This document shows, in pieces, positions 50,879 through 60,906 of a stretch of DNA of 64,000 nt (its first letter is position 1; every line of letters begins with the position of its first letter). Made by a program: the position numbers and the translations under genes. Source of the DNA: Epicoccum nigrum (Eukaryota; Ascomycota; Dothideomycetes; Pleosporales; Didymellaceae); assembly GCA_002116315.1 (NCBI GenBank), contig KZ107850.1:290747-354746 (forward strand), given 5' to 3'. Below the pieces are notes generated by a model that was not told where the DNA came from, did not search any database, and saw nothing but the letters and a program-made list of their open reading frames with translations.

Positions 50879-52981
50879 CTATACCAAAGATTGGGCATCG
50901 GCGACCACCTCCTTTGCAATATTGCTGACAGGCGAAAACTTGTGTATCTTCGCGAGAAGATCCATATTCGCATCCAAACAAGCAGCAAAAAGCCTTCCTA
51001 CGTTGGGAATTCTCCGCAGCTCGTCATGTGTTCGAGGTGGCTTTCTCACGATTGCGTCCAATGTCTCGTTCGAGACAAGAATACTGGAAGACATTTGCGT
51101 TTTGGTTGCCACAAGCTTGCTGAATGCGACAAGTTTGTTGCGGAATATCCGCGACCGAGGTGTAAGCGGCTTGACCGCTGTCGGTTTGATTGTCGACTTC
51201 GCTGTCGGCGATATGTGCTCTGAGGACGTTTGCACCACGACCCTTCGTCCTGGAGATCCCCTTGGCAATCGCTGCTCTGACTTCCCTTCCTCGTATCTAT
51301 ACGGTTCGATTAAATGCTGCAATTTTTGCGAGCTGCTTGGTTCACGTTGTTTTATCGGGCTTTCAGTCCGTTTACGCTTTTGACCTGTTGTTCCCCTTGT
51401 CGAAGGGGACAATCCAAAATCCAATGATGGCAGGCTGTCATCGGAATTCTCCTGCTCTTCAAGCCTCGATTCAGCGAATGCAAACGACAGCCCGGTGGAT
51501 AGTTGGGGTGTACGCGGATGTGGAGGCGTACCGAAAGCTGGCGAGGATTCCGGTGTCTCGTGCCGCGCCGATCTACGTCGTGTACTCCGTGTTGGAGTGA
51601 TGGGAGGTTCGATATTTTTGACCAAACTCTGTGCTGAACCATTTGCGACATTTCCAGACGGTATAAGACTATTTTCAGTAACGAAAGCTGATATGAGTCC
51701 AAGCATTTCTTTCCCATATACATGACATGTTTTTGGCCCAATACCTGCGATTTTCAATAAGTCCGTATTGGTATGAGGACGCTCTTGTGCAAGCCTTGAA
51801 AGACCAGCGTTACAAAGAATACGATACTCTGGCACACCATGCACAGCTGCAGCTTCTTTGCGCCATGCGATCAATTCCAAGTAGAGATCTTGTGAGTGGG
51901 CATCCAAAGTCGTCAAAAGGATCGGCTCACGTCCAAGTCTGCGAGTTTTTACAGCCCCTTCTGTTTTTGCATCTTCAAGCATCGGGGCAGCTTTAGTTTG
52001 AGTCGCAGGCGATGTCTTTGTGTCGGTGCTCTTCTTCGCCCTCTTGGACTTTATTGATAAATCCTCTGGCGCTGTAGAAACCCCAAAAAAGAAGGCCGAG
52101 GTCATGACCTTGCCACCTTCTTCCGAGGGCTCCAGATAGAGCGAGCCAATACCAGCGAGTTTATAGCCCTGGTACTTATCCGCGTGTATCGGAAAGGGCG
52201 GCGTCGGCTTCATCTGGAGTCGCTTGTAATTCAAGCAATGGTACAGTTGAATTCCAGCATACGCGTCTCCGGCAGCATACTTGATTTGCTCTTGCGTTAA
52301 TGGTCGGCTCCAGTTGGAAGTCCTCACATCTCCTTTGTACAAAGGATGCTTCAAATGTTGCTCAACCTGGTGTGCAAGACTGGTCATCTTTGTCGATACA
52401 AGCGCAGGTTTTGATCCTCCGAATGTTACGAGCCGGTGAAGATGGGAAAGTTCAATCGCACCCTTTGGTTGCAGCTTGAAGAACTTGCTTAGTCGTGCGA
52501 AATCTGCATTTAGTATGCCAACGCCTATTTTGCCAATTGCAGGACTCTCGATTAGCCGGCGCAAAGAGGGTGCTATGATATCGTCCGTGGTTTTTCCTGG
52601 GTGCAAACCAATATGGAACAGAGCAACCTTGTCTTCCGTCGCAACCTGAATAAGGCCGATCTTATTTTGAAGCTTGTTGGGTAGTCTCCGATCGTTCCAC
52701 GGCCATTCCATATCAAAACCAACAACCTTCTCTTCAAGAAACTGCTTAGCTAGGACTTCTGAATCCGCTTTCGTTTTGCTGTATAAGATCTTGACCTTCT
52801 GGTCATTCGGCCCTCGATACAACAAATGACTCCACCATCTTGCTTTTGGTTTGTCGGCCTCAGTTCCCAGGCTTTGCTGTGTTTGATGTCGCAGGTGCGG
52901 CTGGATCTCGAAACTCAATGGCCACCGTGCCTTCTCACTCTTTTTCGCCGTCGCTACGACCTTAGAAAAAACCTCCGCCAT
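50879..52981 (-). CDS. DEDDy 3'-5' exonuclease with HRDC domains
   Basis: A single exon of 700 residues. The exonuclease domain (about 65 to 255) has motif I as GFDMEW (Asp90, Glu92), motif II in ILNADFARL (Asp160) and motif III as YAAGD (Tyr235, Asp239), so it belongs to the DEDDy class of WRN and RNase D. An HRDC domain follows at about 355 to 420 (LYLELIAWRKEAAAVHGVPEY ... ), ending LLKIAGIGPKTCHVYGKEML, and a second HRDC-like segment sits near the C-terminus (RTHDELRRIPNVGRLFA). No helicase motifs are present. A role in RNA or DNA 3'-end trimming is inferred. The frame is open 31 codons further upstream, but there the first ATG is at 52981. Confidence 0.88.
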   Translation of the reverse strand: MAEVFSKVVATAKKSEKARWPLSFEIQPHLRHQTQQSLGTEADKPKARWWSHLLYRGPNDQKVKILYSKTKADSEVLAKQFLEEKVVGFDMEWPWNDRRLPNKLQNKIGLIQVATEDKVALFHIGLHPGKTTDDIIAPSLRRLIESPAIGKIGVGILNADFARLSKFFKLQPKGAIELSHLHRLVTFGGSKPALVSTKMTSLAHQVEQHLKHPLYKGDVRTSNWSRPLTQEQIKYAAGDAYAGIQLYHCLNYKRLQMKPTPPFPIHADKYQGYKLAGIGSLYLEPSEEGGKVMTSAFFFGVSTAPEDLSIKSKRAKKSTDTKTSPATQTKAAPMLEDAKTEGAVKTRRLGREPILLTTLDAHSQDLYLELIAWRKEAAAVHGVPEYRILCNAGLSRLAQERPHTNTDLLKIAGIGPKTCHVYGKEMLGLISAFVTENSLIPSGNVANGSAQSLVKNIEPPITPTRSTRRRSARHETPESSPAFGTPPHPRTPQLSTGLSFAFAESRLEEQENSDDSLPSLDFGLSPSTRGTTGQKRKRTESPIKQREPSSSQKLQHLIEPYRYEEGKSEQRLPRGSPGRRVVVQTSSEHISPTAKSTIKPTAVKPLTPRSRIFRNKLVAFSKLVATKTQMSSSILVSNETLDAIVRKPPRTHDELRRIPNVGRLFAACLDANMDLLAKIHKFSPVSNIAKEVVADAQSLV

Positions 52982-54132
52982 ATGGAGTATACAGGACGAT
53001 GACAGCCGAGCGCGTGCAAGGTTCTTGTAATGTTTATTGATCTTTGGGGCGTCCCTCGACCATGCCGTTGCCACCGCTCGTGGGCGCTAAGCGCGAGTGC
53101 ACGTGATACGCTTATCTGATTGCCCACCTGGGCAGTCTTCACTCCTTCTCCGCCTGCATACAATCGCATCTCATTCGTCGCGCTACCAACGCTGCACCCG
53201 CTAGCTTTCAGAGCCCTTTAATGCGTTCATAGGGTTTAAAAATTGATTCATTCCCACCGTAGCAGGCGTCTTCGCTAGTCGCTTCGAGTCTGTTCAGGCA
53301 CTACATGTATAACATGACAGCTGGATCCGCGTGACGGCTTTAATGGTTCTCGACTCTTATCACTTGTGATATATCGTCTCGATAGAGCTACATACTGTAA
53401 GCGAAGTCGCAGAGAGGTGCCTGACAGATGCTTAGCTGTTTTCATACGAGGTAAGATTCTGCTTGAGACGTATAAGCATTGTCGCAGTCTCGGCACCATC
53501 AAGCTCTGCCAACTATGCGCACGTCCAGTATCGGCGTCAGGTTTCGTATCTGAGGCTCCCGCTGCTGATCCAGCTAGATGTCTCAGACGGTGCTTGTTTC
53601 GACCTCCACGCCGAACACCAACCCGCAAAATATGCAGTGGCAGGTCGAGCCGTACCGCCTTCAGTAATGTCATTGCTAGGCTGTGGACTCAGAGTAGTGT
53701 TCTAGAGTACTGGCGGATTCTTCTACGATGTATTTGCGTATACAGGTTAACTTTTCAAACCCTGGTACATGGCGCCAGCGAAGATTATATCGAGCATCAA
53801 CAAGCCATGCTGGTCTGTGTTCGGCCTAGGCGCAAAGAAATTCACCCCGAACGCATTGGCATGCATTTGCGTTGCCAAAGCTGATTGCCGTTGCCAAGGA
53901 AGGTTGCGGAAGCTTCACGCGACACCTGTTTCAAGACTACCGAGCAGGGGTGCATTGGAACATGCACTCCAGTTTGTGTGTGATGATACCTGACGCCTTC
54001 GGCACAGCTAGGCCTCGGGGCCGCGTAGACGAACTTTGCACGTTATATTCAGGCCATACACCAGCATCTCTGGAAAATCAGACCTCACAAATTGGCACTT
54101 TCTTGCAGCCCATCTCGCACATCAGATTCAAT
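52982..54132. other. Divergent upstream region of exonuclease and PEBP-like genes
   Basis: About 1.15 kb without a supported gene. An open frame of 172 codons at 53366..53884 has no domain and odd composition. Both promoters should lie here. Confidence 0.6.
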
Positions 54133-54915
54133 ATGCACTTCACGTCATCATTACTCGTCGCCGCACTGGCGTACTCAGCTCAAGCACAGAGTGTTACTCC
54201 TTCGAAATTCACACCTGCAGCAAGCAACAAGCTTGATGTCTTTTTCAATTCAACCATGGTCAAGACACCAGGTGAAGTTCTTCCTAAAGCTGGTCAGTAA
54301 GCGCTCTGCACTCTCGTCTTTTGTATCTAACATTACACAGAGGTATCTAGTCAGCCGAAAATCGCAGTAGCGAGTTCGATGGCCAACTCCAGTGCGACCT
54401 ACATGTTTGTCATGCTCGACCTGGACGTCCCGCCTGCAGATGGAAGTACCAAGCGCCGCGTCCTACTGCACGCTATGAATACAGGCTTCAAAGCTACACA
54501 GCAGAAGATCAGTGGATCAGCCACATTACTTGCATCTACCGACAAGGGACCTGCTGCATACATACCTCCAGGCCCGCCACCAACCGATACAATTCCGCAT
54601 CGCTATGTTGAGCTCCTTTTCCAACAACCCGCAGATCTGGAGATCCTAGCAACCCAATTTCAGGACACCTCCGCCCGCATCGGGTTCGACATTAATGCCT
54701 TCATGACCAAGATGAAGCTTAGTGCCCCAGTCGCGGGGAATTTCTTCATGGTTGACGGCAGAGCAAGCAGTACCACGAAGGGTACTGCTGCAGCCAGTGC
54801 AAGTGGCCGCATGCCAGGCAGTACTCCACAGCCATTCACTGGTGCCGCGGAGAGGTACGGACTATCTCCCAGCATGGCTGGCATCCTTGGTGGACTTGCT
54901 CTAATGGCGATTTAG
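54133..54915 (+). CDS. Secreted PEBP-like protein, possible GPI anchor
   Basis: Two exons (54133..54292 and 54341..54915) encode 244 residues. The signal peptide is MHFTSSLLVAALAYSAQA. The PEBP fold is indicated by YMFVMLDLDVPPADG, the counterpart of the usual DPDAP motif, followed by RVLLHAMNTGF and by HRYVELLFQQP. A Ser/Thr/Gly-rich stretch and a C-terminal hydrophobic tail (SPSMAGILGGLALMAI) suggest GPI anchoring to the plasma membrane or wall. Relatives bind anionic phospholipids or act as inhibitors; the ligand here is unknown. The intron has a TCTAACATT branch site and CACAG acceptor. Confidence 0.87.
54293..54340 (+). other. Intron in PEBP-like gene
   Basis: 48 bases, GTCAGT to ACACAG, phase 1. 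A nearby GTAAGC donor was tested and leads to early stops. Confidence 0.8.
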
Positions 54916-56383
54916 GGTGTGGGTTGGCTAAGTGCGCTGTGAATTGGAAAGCACAATATTCTCATTGCCATTATTCTGATACCAAAAAATGCATTCCTTT
55001 TGACTCTTTCCGATGAATCGCCAGTAAGATGCATAGGTCCTTCTGTCGTACTTTTCTTCGGGCTTTTACGAGGCTATCCGACTCGCGTGACCATGCATTC
55101 ATTCGTTGGGCACTGATATGGTCAGGGAAAAAGCTTCCTACTGTGTGGATTTCCAAAAGGAGGCAGGACCAAATGAATCGAACATACCACAACGTCAAAC
55201 TTAGTTATACATTGCATCTTTCCAGCTCTAAGCAGTCACCACAGTTTTGAGATATCCGATTCCACGATGATAGGAAGGGAATGCAGCCAACTGAGATCGT
55301 AGCCAGCCCAAGCACACTCTTAGTTGTTTAGTACCTGCCAATCAGATCCAAGTCCCTCCGGCTAAAACCAATAATGCAGTGAGTTCAGCGTCCAATCAAC
55401 TACGACAAAGTGCAGTACGTAGCCTCGCGCAAAACGCGGCCGAGATCCAAGCAGCAATTCGTATTCCCATCGCTCAGGACAGAGTCCCCCGCAGCTCTGT
55501 CGAAGGACCCTGTCCGACAACAGGACGCCAGACAAATGCGCATAGCGACGCCAACGTCCTTACTTCCCATCGCTTCAACCACAGTTCTCAACGTAGATGC
55601 GGGACCATGTCACACACGCCCAGACCCTTCCCTCGCAAATCGCTCCACAAATGCATCATCTTACGTACCGAATCCGCACAACACGCACCATCGGGCCAAT
55701 TTCCCTCTTTCATCTATTCCTCCCGTCCAATCATCTTCCCTGCGACATCGGTTTCGACGATAAGGTGAATCTTATCAGATGATCAGATAAAAAATTTACC
55801 TGCTTGGCGAATCGCGTGAGGGCGGAGGTGATGTGCGAGCGGGGGCATCGCCGAGTGTGCCCGAAGGATCTCCACCCAATGGTCGGTTTCGATCGGACGC
55901 TGTGCGCACTCTTGGAGGCTTCGATTGAGGAAATGTAGAGAGTGTACGCGGCTAGTGAGCAGTGTGGTCATCTGAGAGATGTTTCTAGCTGTGTTAGATC
56001 TGCTGATCAGATGTTAAGCACTGTGATCCAGACGTTGGGCAGGTTGGTGATAGGTGTAACCCATGAGCACGGATCTACAGTGTGTAGCAGTTTGAAGATG
56101 ATCATCAACTTTTCGCATTCGTTAATTACATCTAACTAGTATCGTGATGGGCAGCGCCGAAGCGCCTGCAATGACTATCATGAAGTCATCTCTTTTGAGT
56201 AGATGGAAAGAGTGCCGAGGATTGCAGCTCGTATTTACAAATGCATGTGTATCCACATGGAAGCGGTGCTCTCTCGCGTCTAGATTAGGACCGAGGAGGC
56301 AGACAAAAGGGTATCAATAGTGATTGGACAGGAAGCAAAGTAGAAAGCGCACGCTCTTGGGTCGCGCTCAAAAAGGCCATGTT
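54916..56383. other. Region between PEBP-like and hapX genes, with GATA cluster
   Basis: About 1.5 kb between two convergent genes. Open frames of up to 129 codons show no domain. The most notable feature is the cluster of GATA sites at 55759..55790. Confidence 0.55.
55759..55790. promoter_or_regulatory. Cluster of three GATA motifs, two of SreA type
   Basis: GATAAG at 55759..55764, TTATCAGAT at 55772..55780 (ATCTGATAA on the other strand) and ATCAGATAA at 55782..55790. The last two fit the ATCWGATAA consensus of the fungal siderophore repressor SreA exactly and face opposite ways. No gene start is obvious nearby. Confidence 0.5.
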
Positions 56384-58245
56384 TTACAGCTCCATAGCAG
56401 TTGGCAATTCAGTCTGCGATGGAAGGATAGCAGGTGAGTTGGTAGCACGGCGGCGCTCCTCTGCAGCAGCAACCAGAGGCGCGTATTCACCGTCTGATGG
56501 TCGAGGTTTGAGGGGGCCGTGGGCGTTCTGCATGGTGGTGATGATGTCTGCGGCATCAATCTCCATGGCGCTGTAAACCCGGGGCTCCATGGTGAATGTG
56601 TCTCGGCGGCCGTCGGAGAGCATGGGGCGCAGCGTCCGGAATACGCTCGGATCATCCATGGGGATGCGGCCATCAAGCAGAGTAAAGGTCTCACTGCATC
56701 CGACAGAGCGTTTACCGGGGATGGGGGACGCTCGACTGGTGTTCATGTCGATCTGAGAGACGACCGGAGGCTCCAAAGTGTCGATCTTGGGGCTCCTAGG
56801 GTTCGAGTTGCGCCTTGACCGGGGTCCCTCTTCTTCTCGAAGCTGTGCAACGCGTAGGCACCATGCCCGTCTGGCTGGATTGGTCTGGCATTCATCACAG
56901 CCACCAGGCAGAATCGTCTTCTTCGGCTGTGAAGTGCCACTTGTCACGCGTGATAGAGGTGGCAGTTCAACCTCGGCAAGCAACTTCTCTCGCGCGTCGC
57001 GGCATACACAGTGTCCGCCATTCTCGCAGAAGCCGCACGAGTCGTGGAGCTTCTGGTCGTCGTCCAGAAGGGCTGTAGACGGACGCCCAAAGCCAGTGAA
57101 GTCGATCTCCTCAGGCTCGGACGTCAAGGTAAGACTGACTTCGTTTGTATTGCGATTATTGCGACGACGCAGGGGCACAGCCGGCATGAACGGCTGATCC
57201 ATGATGCTCTCTAGATCTTTCATGTCTTCTTCCATCTTGTTGATGCATGCACAGTCGCCCGGCTTGCAATTGGAGCAGCCGCCAGCAACATCATCGGAGA
57301 TAGGAGTACCGAAACCAGGGAAGCTGCTGACCGAGTGGTGAGCAGGGGAGTTCAGAGAGGCCGCAGGATGGTAAAGCGTCGCTGTAGCATCGTTGCGGCC
57401 GTTCATTCGACTGTTGATCTGGGTGCTGTCATTCTGTTGGCTGCGATGTACGCTGTCGTGCTGCTCCTTCCAATAATCACGCTCTTCCTCGAGCTGCTTC
57501 ACATAGCTGTACTGCTCCTCAATGGCCCTCTTCGCGTCGTGCAGCTGCTTGTGCAGGTTGTTGATCTCATTAAGGTAGTCGTTCTTTTCTTCGTTGTGCT
57601 TCTGTTGCATCTGCTCGACCTGCTCGGCCAGCTCCGTTACCTTGGCCGCCTTGCGGGCTCGGAAAGCTCGCTGCGACTCGCGGTTCTGTGCCTTGCGTTT
57701 CGAAGCAGGCTCATCGGTGGCAGGCTTGCGCCCCGGCTTTGGGCGAGGTGGAATGACATAGCTCCTTCCCGTAGGGCCGCCCGCTGCCGGGGTGCAGGGG
57801 CCACCGCTGCTAGATGTGGACGACGTCGTGGGAACGGTGCCAGAGGAGGTTGCTGCGCATAAGGCAGGCGTTGGGACCAGAGCTTTGGGGTGTTAGCCGT
57901 CTGTCTGTGCAGACTTCGAGATATACGGAACAGAACAGGTTAGCGGAGTGTGGGACCCCGCACATCGTCACATTCACCCTCCCAATCAGGCACCCACCAC
58001 ACAGCAGATGGCTGAGGTCGATGTTGGCGGGACGAGGCGCATTGCCACAGCTAGGCTTGCGGCAGAACAGAAGTACACCTGAACAGAAACATGGACTTAC
58101 TGCGGCCGTTGGATGGGCGGCGTGCAGACTCTGCAGCAGGGCTGTAAAACGACTGTGGCGAGCTGTAGTCGACGGGGGAGCCAGCACCGCTGTGGTGGTC
58201 GGCTGGAGGTGTGAGGGCGGCAATGCCTTGGTCGTCGGAAGACAT
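56384..58245 (-). CDS. hapX: Iron-responsive bZIP regulator HapX
   Basis: Two exons (58245..58101 and 57882..56384) encode 547 residues. The CCAAT-complex-binding (Hap4-like) segment is SYVIPPRPKPGRKP at about 89 to 102, directly followed by the bZIP basic region KRKAQNRESQRAFRARK (110 to 126) and a coiled coil to about 190. Cysteine-rich iron-sensing motifs follow: CSNCKPGDCAC (251 to 261), CGFCENGGHCVC (331 to 342), and CDECQ with Cys390. This combination is diagnostic of HapX, which with the CCAAT-binding complex represses iron-consuming genes when iron is short and activates storage when iron is high. Two SreA-type GATA sites lie 44 to 72 bases upstream of the start. The intron has an AAG acceptor after a GCTAAC branch site. 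Confidence 0.95.
57883..58100 (-). other. Intron in hapX
   Basis: 218 bases, the longest intron in the window, GTAAGT to CAAAG with GGCTAAC branch site, phase 1. It lies upstream of the Hap4-like segment. Confidence 0.8.
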
Positions 58246-58288
58246 ATCGAGCTGGCGGCGTTCGCGCGGGCGATGGGAGATGGTGACC

Positions 58289-58317
58289 TTATCAGATGGA
58301 GGAGCAGATTATCAGAT
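58289..58317 (-). promoter_or_regulatory. Two SreA-type GATA sites upstream of hapX
   Basis: TTATCAGAT occurs at 58289..58297 and again at 58309..58317, twenty bases apart. Each is ATCTGATAA on the minus strand, the exact ATCWGATAA consensus. They stand 44 and 64 bases before the hapX start codon. In Aspergillus SreA represses hapX through such sites; the same is inferred here. Confidence 0.7.
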
Positions 58318-58530
58318 CCGAGAACTGATCTGCCCATCCGAGGTTGGCCGATATCGCTAACCCCTGCATCGAACCACACGCTAGCGCCGCTCGAGTTATG
58401 GGCATGGCGAGCGAGGCCACCTGCAGTCAGTTCTCGTCATGGATAACAGCATAGAAATTACTGATGAGCAAAAGCTCCAAATAACATTGGGAAGCATGAA
58501 TAGAGATGATAGACTATTGATGCACGCTAG

Positions 58531-59658
58531 CTATGCCTTTCGTCTCGCCCAGTTTTTGAAACCCTCCCCCAAGGCTCTTGTCAAGCTCTGATGGACAGCG
58601 AACTCTTCAAAGCTCACCCTACCATCCGTCCACCACCTTAGTAGCTCTTCTGCTCTTGCTCCACTCTCGGCATCCAACAAACCGACCGCCACATCTATCA
58701 GTCCATCTCCCCCCTTTGCTGAACCACCATCCCAGAAAATAGTGGCTCCACACCTCCCGCAGAAAGTCCTGTTGGTGTCCTCACTGCTCCTGAAAGACTG
58801 CATGGTACCCCAGTAATCATTCTGATGATCAGCACCGTACTCCGGGAAGCGTTTCGTCAATCCAGAATCCAGGTAGATGTTCACATGGGGCACGAAAGCC
58901 CAGAACGCAAAATCGAAGCCCGAAGCACGGCGACATGAATGACAAGCGCAAACTCCTGCGAGGAAGCGTGTATCATTGTCACGAAGCCACCATGTGACAT
59001 TAGAAGGGTTTGCTGACGCATCTCGTCCATGGGTGTATGGGACAATGGAATCCGAGAAGTCCGACCGTGCTGTCCTCGAAGCAGCGTTAGGAGGCTCAAC
59101 CCAAAACTCGACACCGCCGCAATGGCAGTGTGCATACATGGGCTTCTGGGCAGGTTCGTGATGATCAGACCGATTCTCGTAATGCTCGAGCGGAACTTCG
59201 TCGCTCTCTTCAGCCTCCTGCGTCCATCTCTTCAAATGCTTTCCGTCGATGCTTATAAGCCAGTCGCTGGCACCTCCATCTTTCGTGTCTTCGATCCACA
59301 TGCAACTCTGATATTCCACTACTCCTTCTATATCTTCAAGCTGTAACGTGCCAGCTGCAGCCTCAAAATGCCCATCGTTGTGGTACTCGAGGTACATCTG
59401 TGTTCCGCATGTTGAGCAGAAATGCCTGGTCAATCTTTCAGAGCTGTGATAAGACGTGAGAGGTGATAATTCTGGTTTCCGCTCTGATTTGTCGTGGGTG
59501 ATATTGACGTAAGAAGTCAGCAGCGAGCCTGAGATGCGACGTGAAGTATCACAGCCGCACAGCTGTGATTGCATTGGCAAGGATGAAGAGGGTACATTGA
59601 AAGTATGGGTTGCAGCGCCACATAAACAAGCGACTGTGAGCTCCCGAAGGGAGGCCAT
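58531..59658 (-). CDS. Protein with two GFA/CENP-V domains
   Basis: A single exon of 375 residues. Two zinc-binding GFA/CENP-V modules are visible. The first has ACLCGAAT, LCGCDTSRRISGS and RHFCSTCGTQMY; the second has AHCHCGGVEF, CACHSCRRASGFD and RTFCGRCGATIFW. The family is named after glutathione-dependent formaldehyde-activating enzyme; fungal members are mostly uncharacterised. The frame continues upstream to other ATGs (to 59799), but MASLRELTVACLCG at 59658 starts right before the first domain. An SreA-type GATA site lies at 59808..59816, about 150 bases upstream. Confidence 0.87.
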   Translation of the reverse strand: MASLRELTVACLCGAATHTFNVPSSSLPMQSQLCGCDTSRRISGSLLTSYVNITHDKSERKPELSPLTSYHSSERLTRHFCSTCGTQMYLEYHNDGHFEAAAGTLQLEDIEGVVEYQSCMWIEDTKDGGASDWLISIDGKHLKRWTQEAEESDEVPLEHYENRSDHHEPAQKPMYAHCHCGGVEFWVEPPNAASRTARSDFSDSIVPYTHGRDASANPSNVTWWLRDNDTRFLAGVCACHSCRRASGFDFAFWAFVPHVNIYLDSGLTKRFPEYGADHQNDYWGTMQSFRSSEDTNRTFCGRCGATIFWDGGSAKGGDGLIDVAVGLLDAESGARAEELLRWWTDGRVSFEEFAVHQSLTRALGEGFKNWARRKA

Positions 59659-59987
59659 GACGACAGATGAAGTTATCACGAAGTTATGTGAAGAATATGT
59701 TGAGCATTTGATATATTGCAGCCTGCTGTTTATATGTAGTTGTCGCTTTGAAATACAAACTTGACCCCGCGCGCACCCCGCATTACGGACTTTGTGCATC
59801 AATCAAGTTATCAGATCAACTCGCCTGCGTTCATGCAGTGAATCAAAAGTAGAGACTCTTAGCTTTTGCGAAAGACAAGATCGTTCAATGCCCTTCTTTC
59901 TGAGGGATAAAACAGTTTCTTTTTTTTTTCGCGTCAAATACCTGTGGTATGTATTATCTTTGGTTACTTATACTGTCCAATCGCCGA
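59659..59987. other. Upstream region of the GFA/CENP-V gene
   Basis: About 330 bases with one TTATCAGAT GATA site at 59808..59816 and a T-rich tract near 59929. No gene seen. Confidence 0.6.
59808..59816 (-). promoter_or_regulatory. SreA-type GATA site upstream of GFA/CENP-V gene
   Basis: TTATCAGAT, which is ATCTGATAA on the minus strand. A single copy, so weaker evidence than the hapX pair. Confidence 0.4.
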
Positions 59988-60437
59988 TTACTCTTTTGAC
60001 GAAGATTCTTCAGACATTGGCGGTTTCTTGTAGGTACCCACTGTCAGTTTTTCAAAAGTAGCATTATTCTCCTGTACCTTTTTCGCCATCTCTTCGTCGT
60101 CGTACACAGGTCCGCTCGTCGATACATTGAGCGAGCCACTCAGGTCTTCATCAAAGTAGTCCGTATAATCCTGTACTGGTGTTTTTGGCTCCTTTCGCCG
60201 CGGTGTAACTACCTTCTGCTTTGGCATGGAGGATCCGAGCGGTCGGTCCACAGGTCGACCCGTCTCCATCCATTTGGTAAGGGGCACAGCTCCTGCAGGG
60301 TTGCGCAATTGACGTACGAGGTCTACGTAAGTTGTATGTTTCCTACCGTTGGGCTTACCCGGTGACCGGGACTTGTTTGGTGGCGCGGAGTTATTCTGCG
60401 AGATATCAAGTTTAAGGTTAGGCTTACGTCGCCCCAT
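59988..60437 (-). CDS. Small hypothetical protein, 149 residues
   Basis: A single exon. The protein is basic and Pro/Lys/Ser-rich in the first two thirds (GRRKPNLKLDIS, KPNGRKHTTYVDLVRQLRN, TPRRKEPKTP) and acidic later (YTDYFDEDLSGS, YDDEEMAKKVQ). It has no signal peptide or membrane segment. I recognise no family. The composition is protein-like and the start stands in a plausible promoter shared with the divergent gene at 60907, so it is probably real. Confidence 0.6.
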   Translation of the reverse strand: MGRRKPNLKLDISQNNSAPPNKSRSPGKPNGRKHTTYVDLVRQLRNPAGAVPLTKWMETGRPVDRPLGSSMPKQKVVTPRRKEPKTPVQDYTDYFDEDLSGSLNVSTSGPVYDDEEMAKKVQENNATFEKLTVGTYKKPPMSEESSSKE

Positions 60438-60906
60438 TGTAGGAACGTTGGAGCTGTTGGTGTGATTGAAGAGTTGAGTTTGTTTGCCATATGGCAGCTC
60501 CAGTCGTGAAGTTTAATGTTCTTGGAACTGCCATTTTTTGCTGCGGATTGTATATGAACAACGAGGATGTGAGGGTTGCACAATGATGCAAGCGAGCGAA
60601 GACCAGAGTTGTTTGCAGTGAGAACGAACATGCCCACTCCCAATCTCGCATGTTTGTGTTGTGTTGCGTGTCGTAAGATGTCCCCTCAGAAGAGAGTGAT
60701 GCGACAAGTCGTGGTTCACTTGTCGGAGATAAGACCGACCCACTGGAGCTTGGCAGGAAATGAGCTCCCACGGAAGTTGCGGAGATGCGCTCATTAGGTA
60801 CCGACAACGTAAACATCAACTCACGCGGACACGCCCACACCTCGTCGCGAGGAATGCTTCTCTAGCAGAAGCTGCTCACTATGAAGCCTGACACGGTAGC
60901 CCGAAC
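60438..60906. other. Divergent promoter between small hypothetical and adaptor-accessory genes
   Basis: About 470 bases. Overlapping short frames on the minus strand have no domain. No other feature. Confidence 0.6.

Noticed and set aside
53366..53884. 172-codon open frame, + strand
   Set aside because: Arg/Cys-rich composition without a domain, in a region expected to be promoter.
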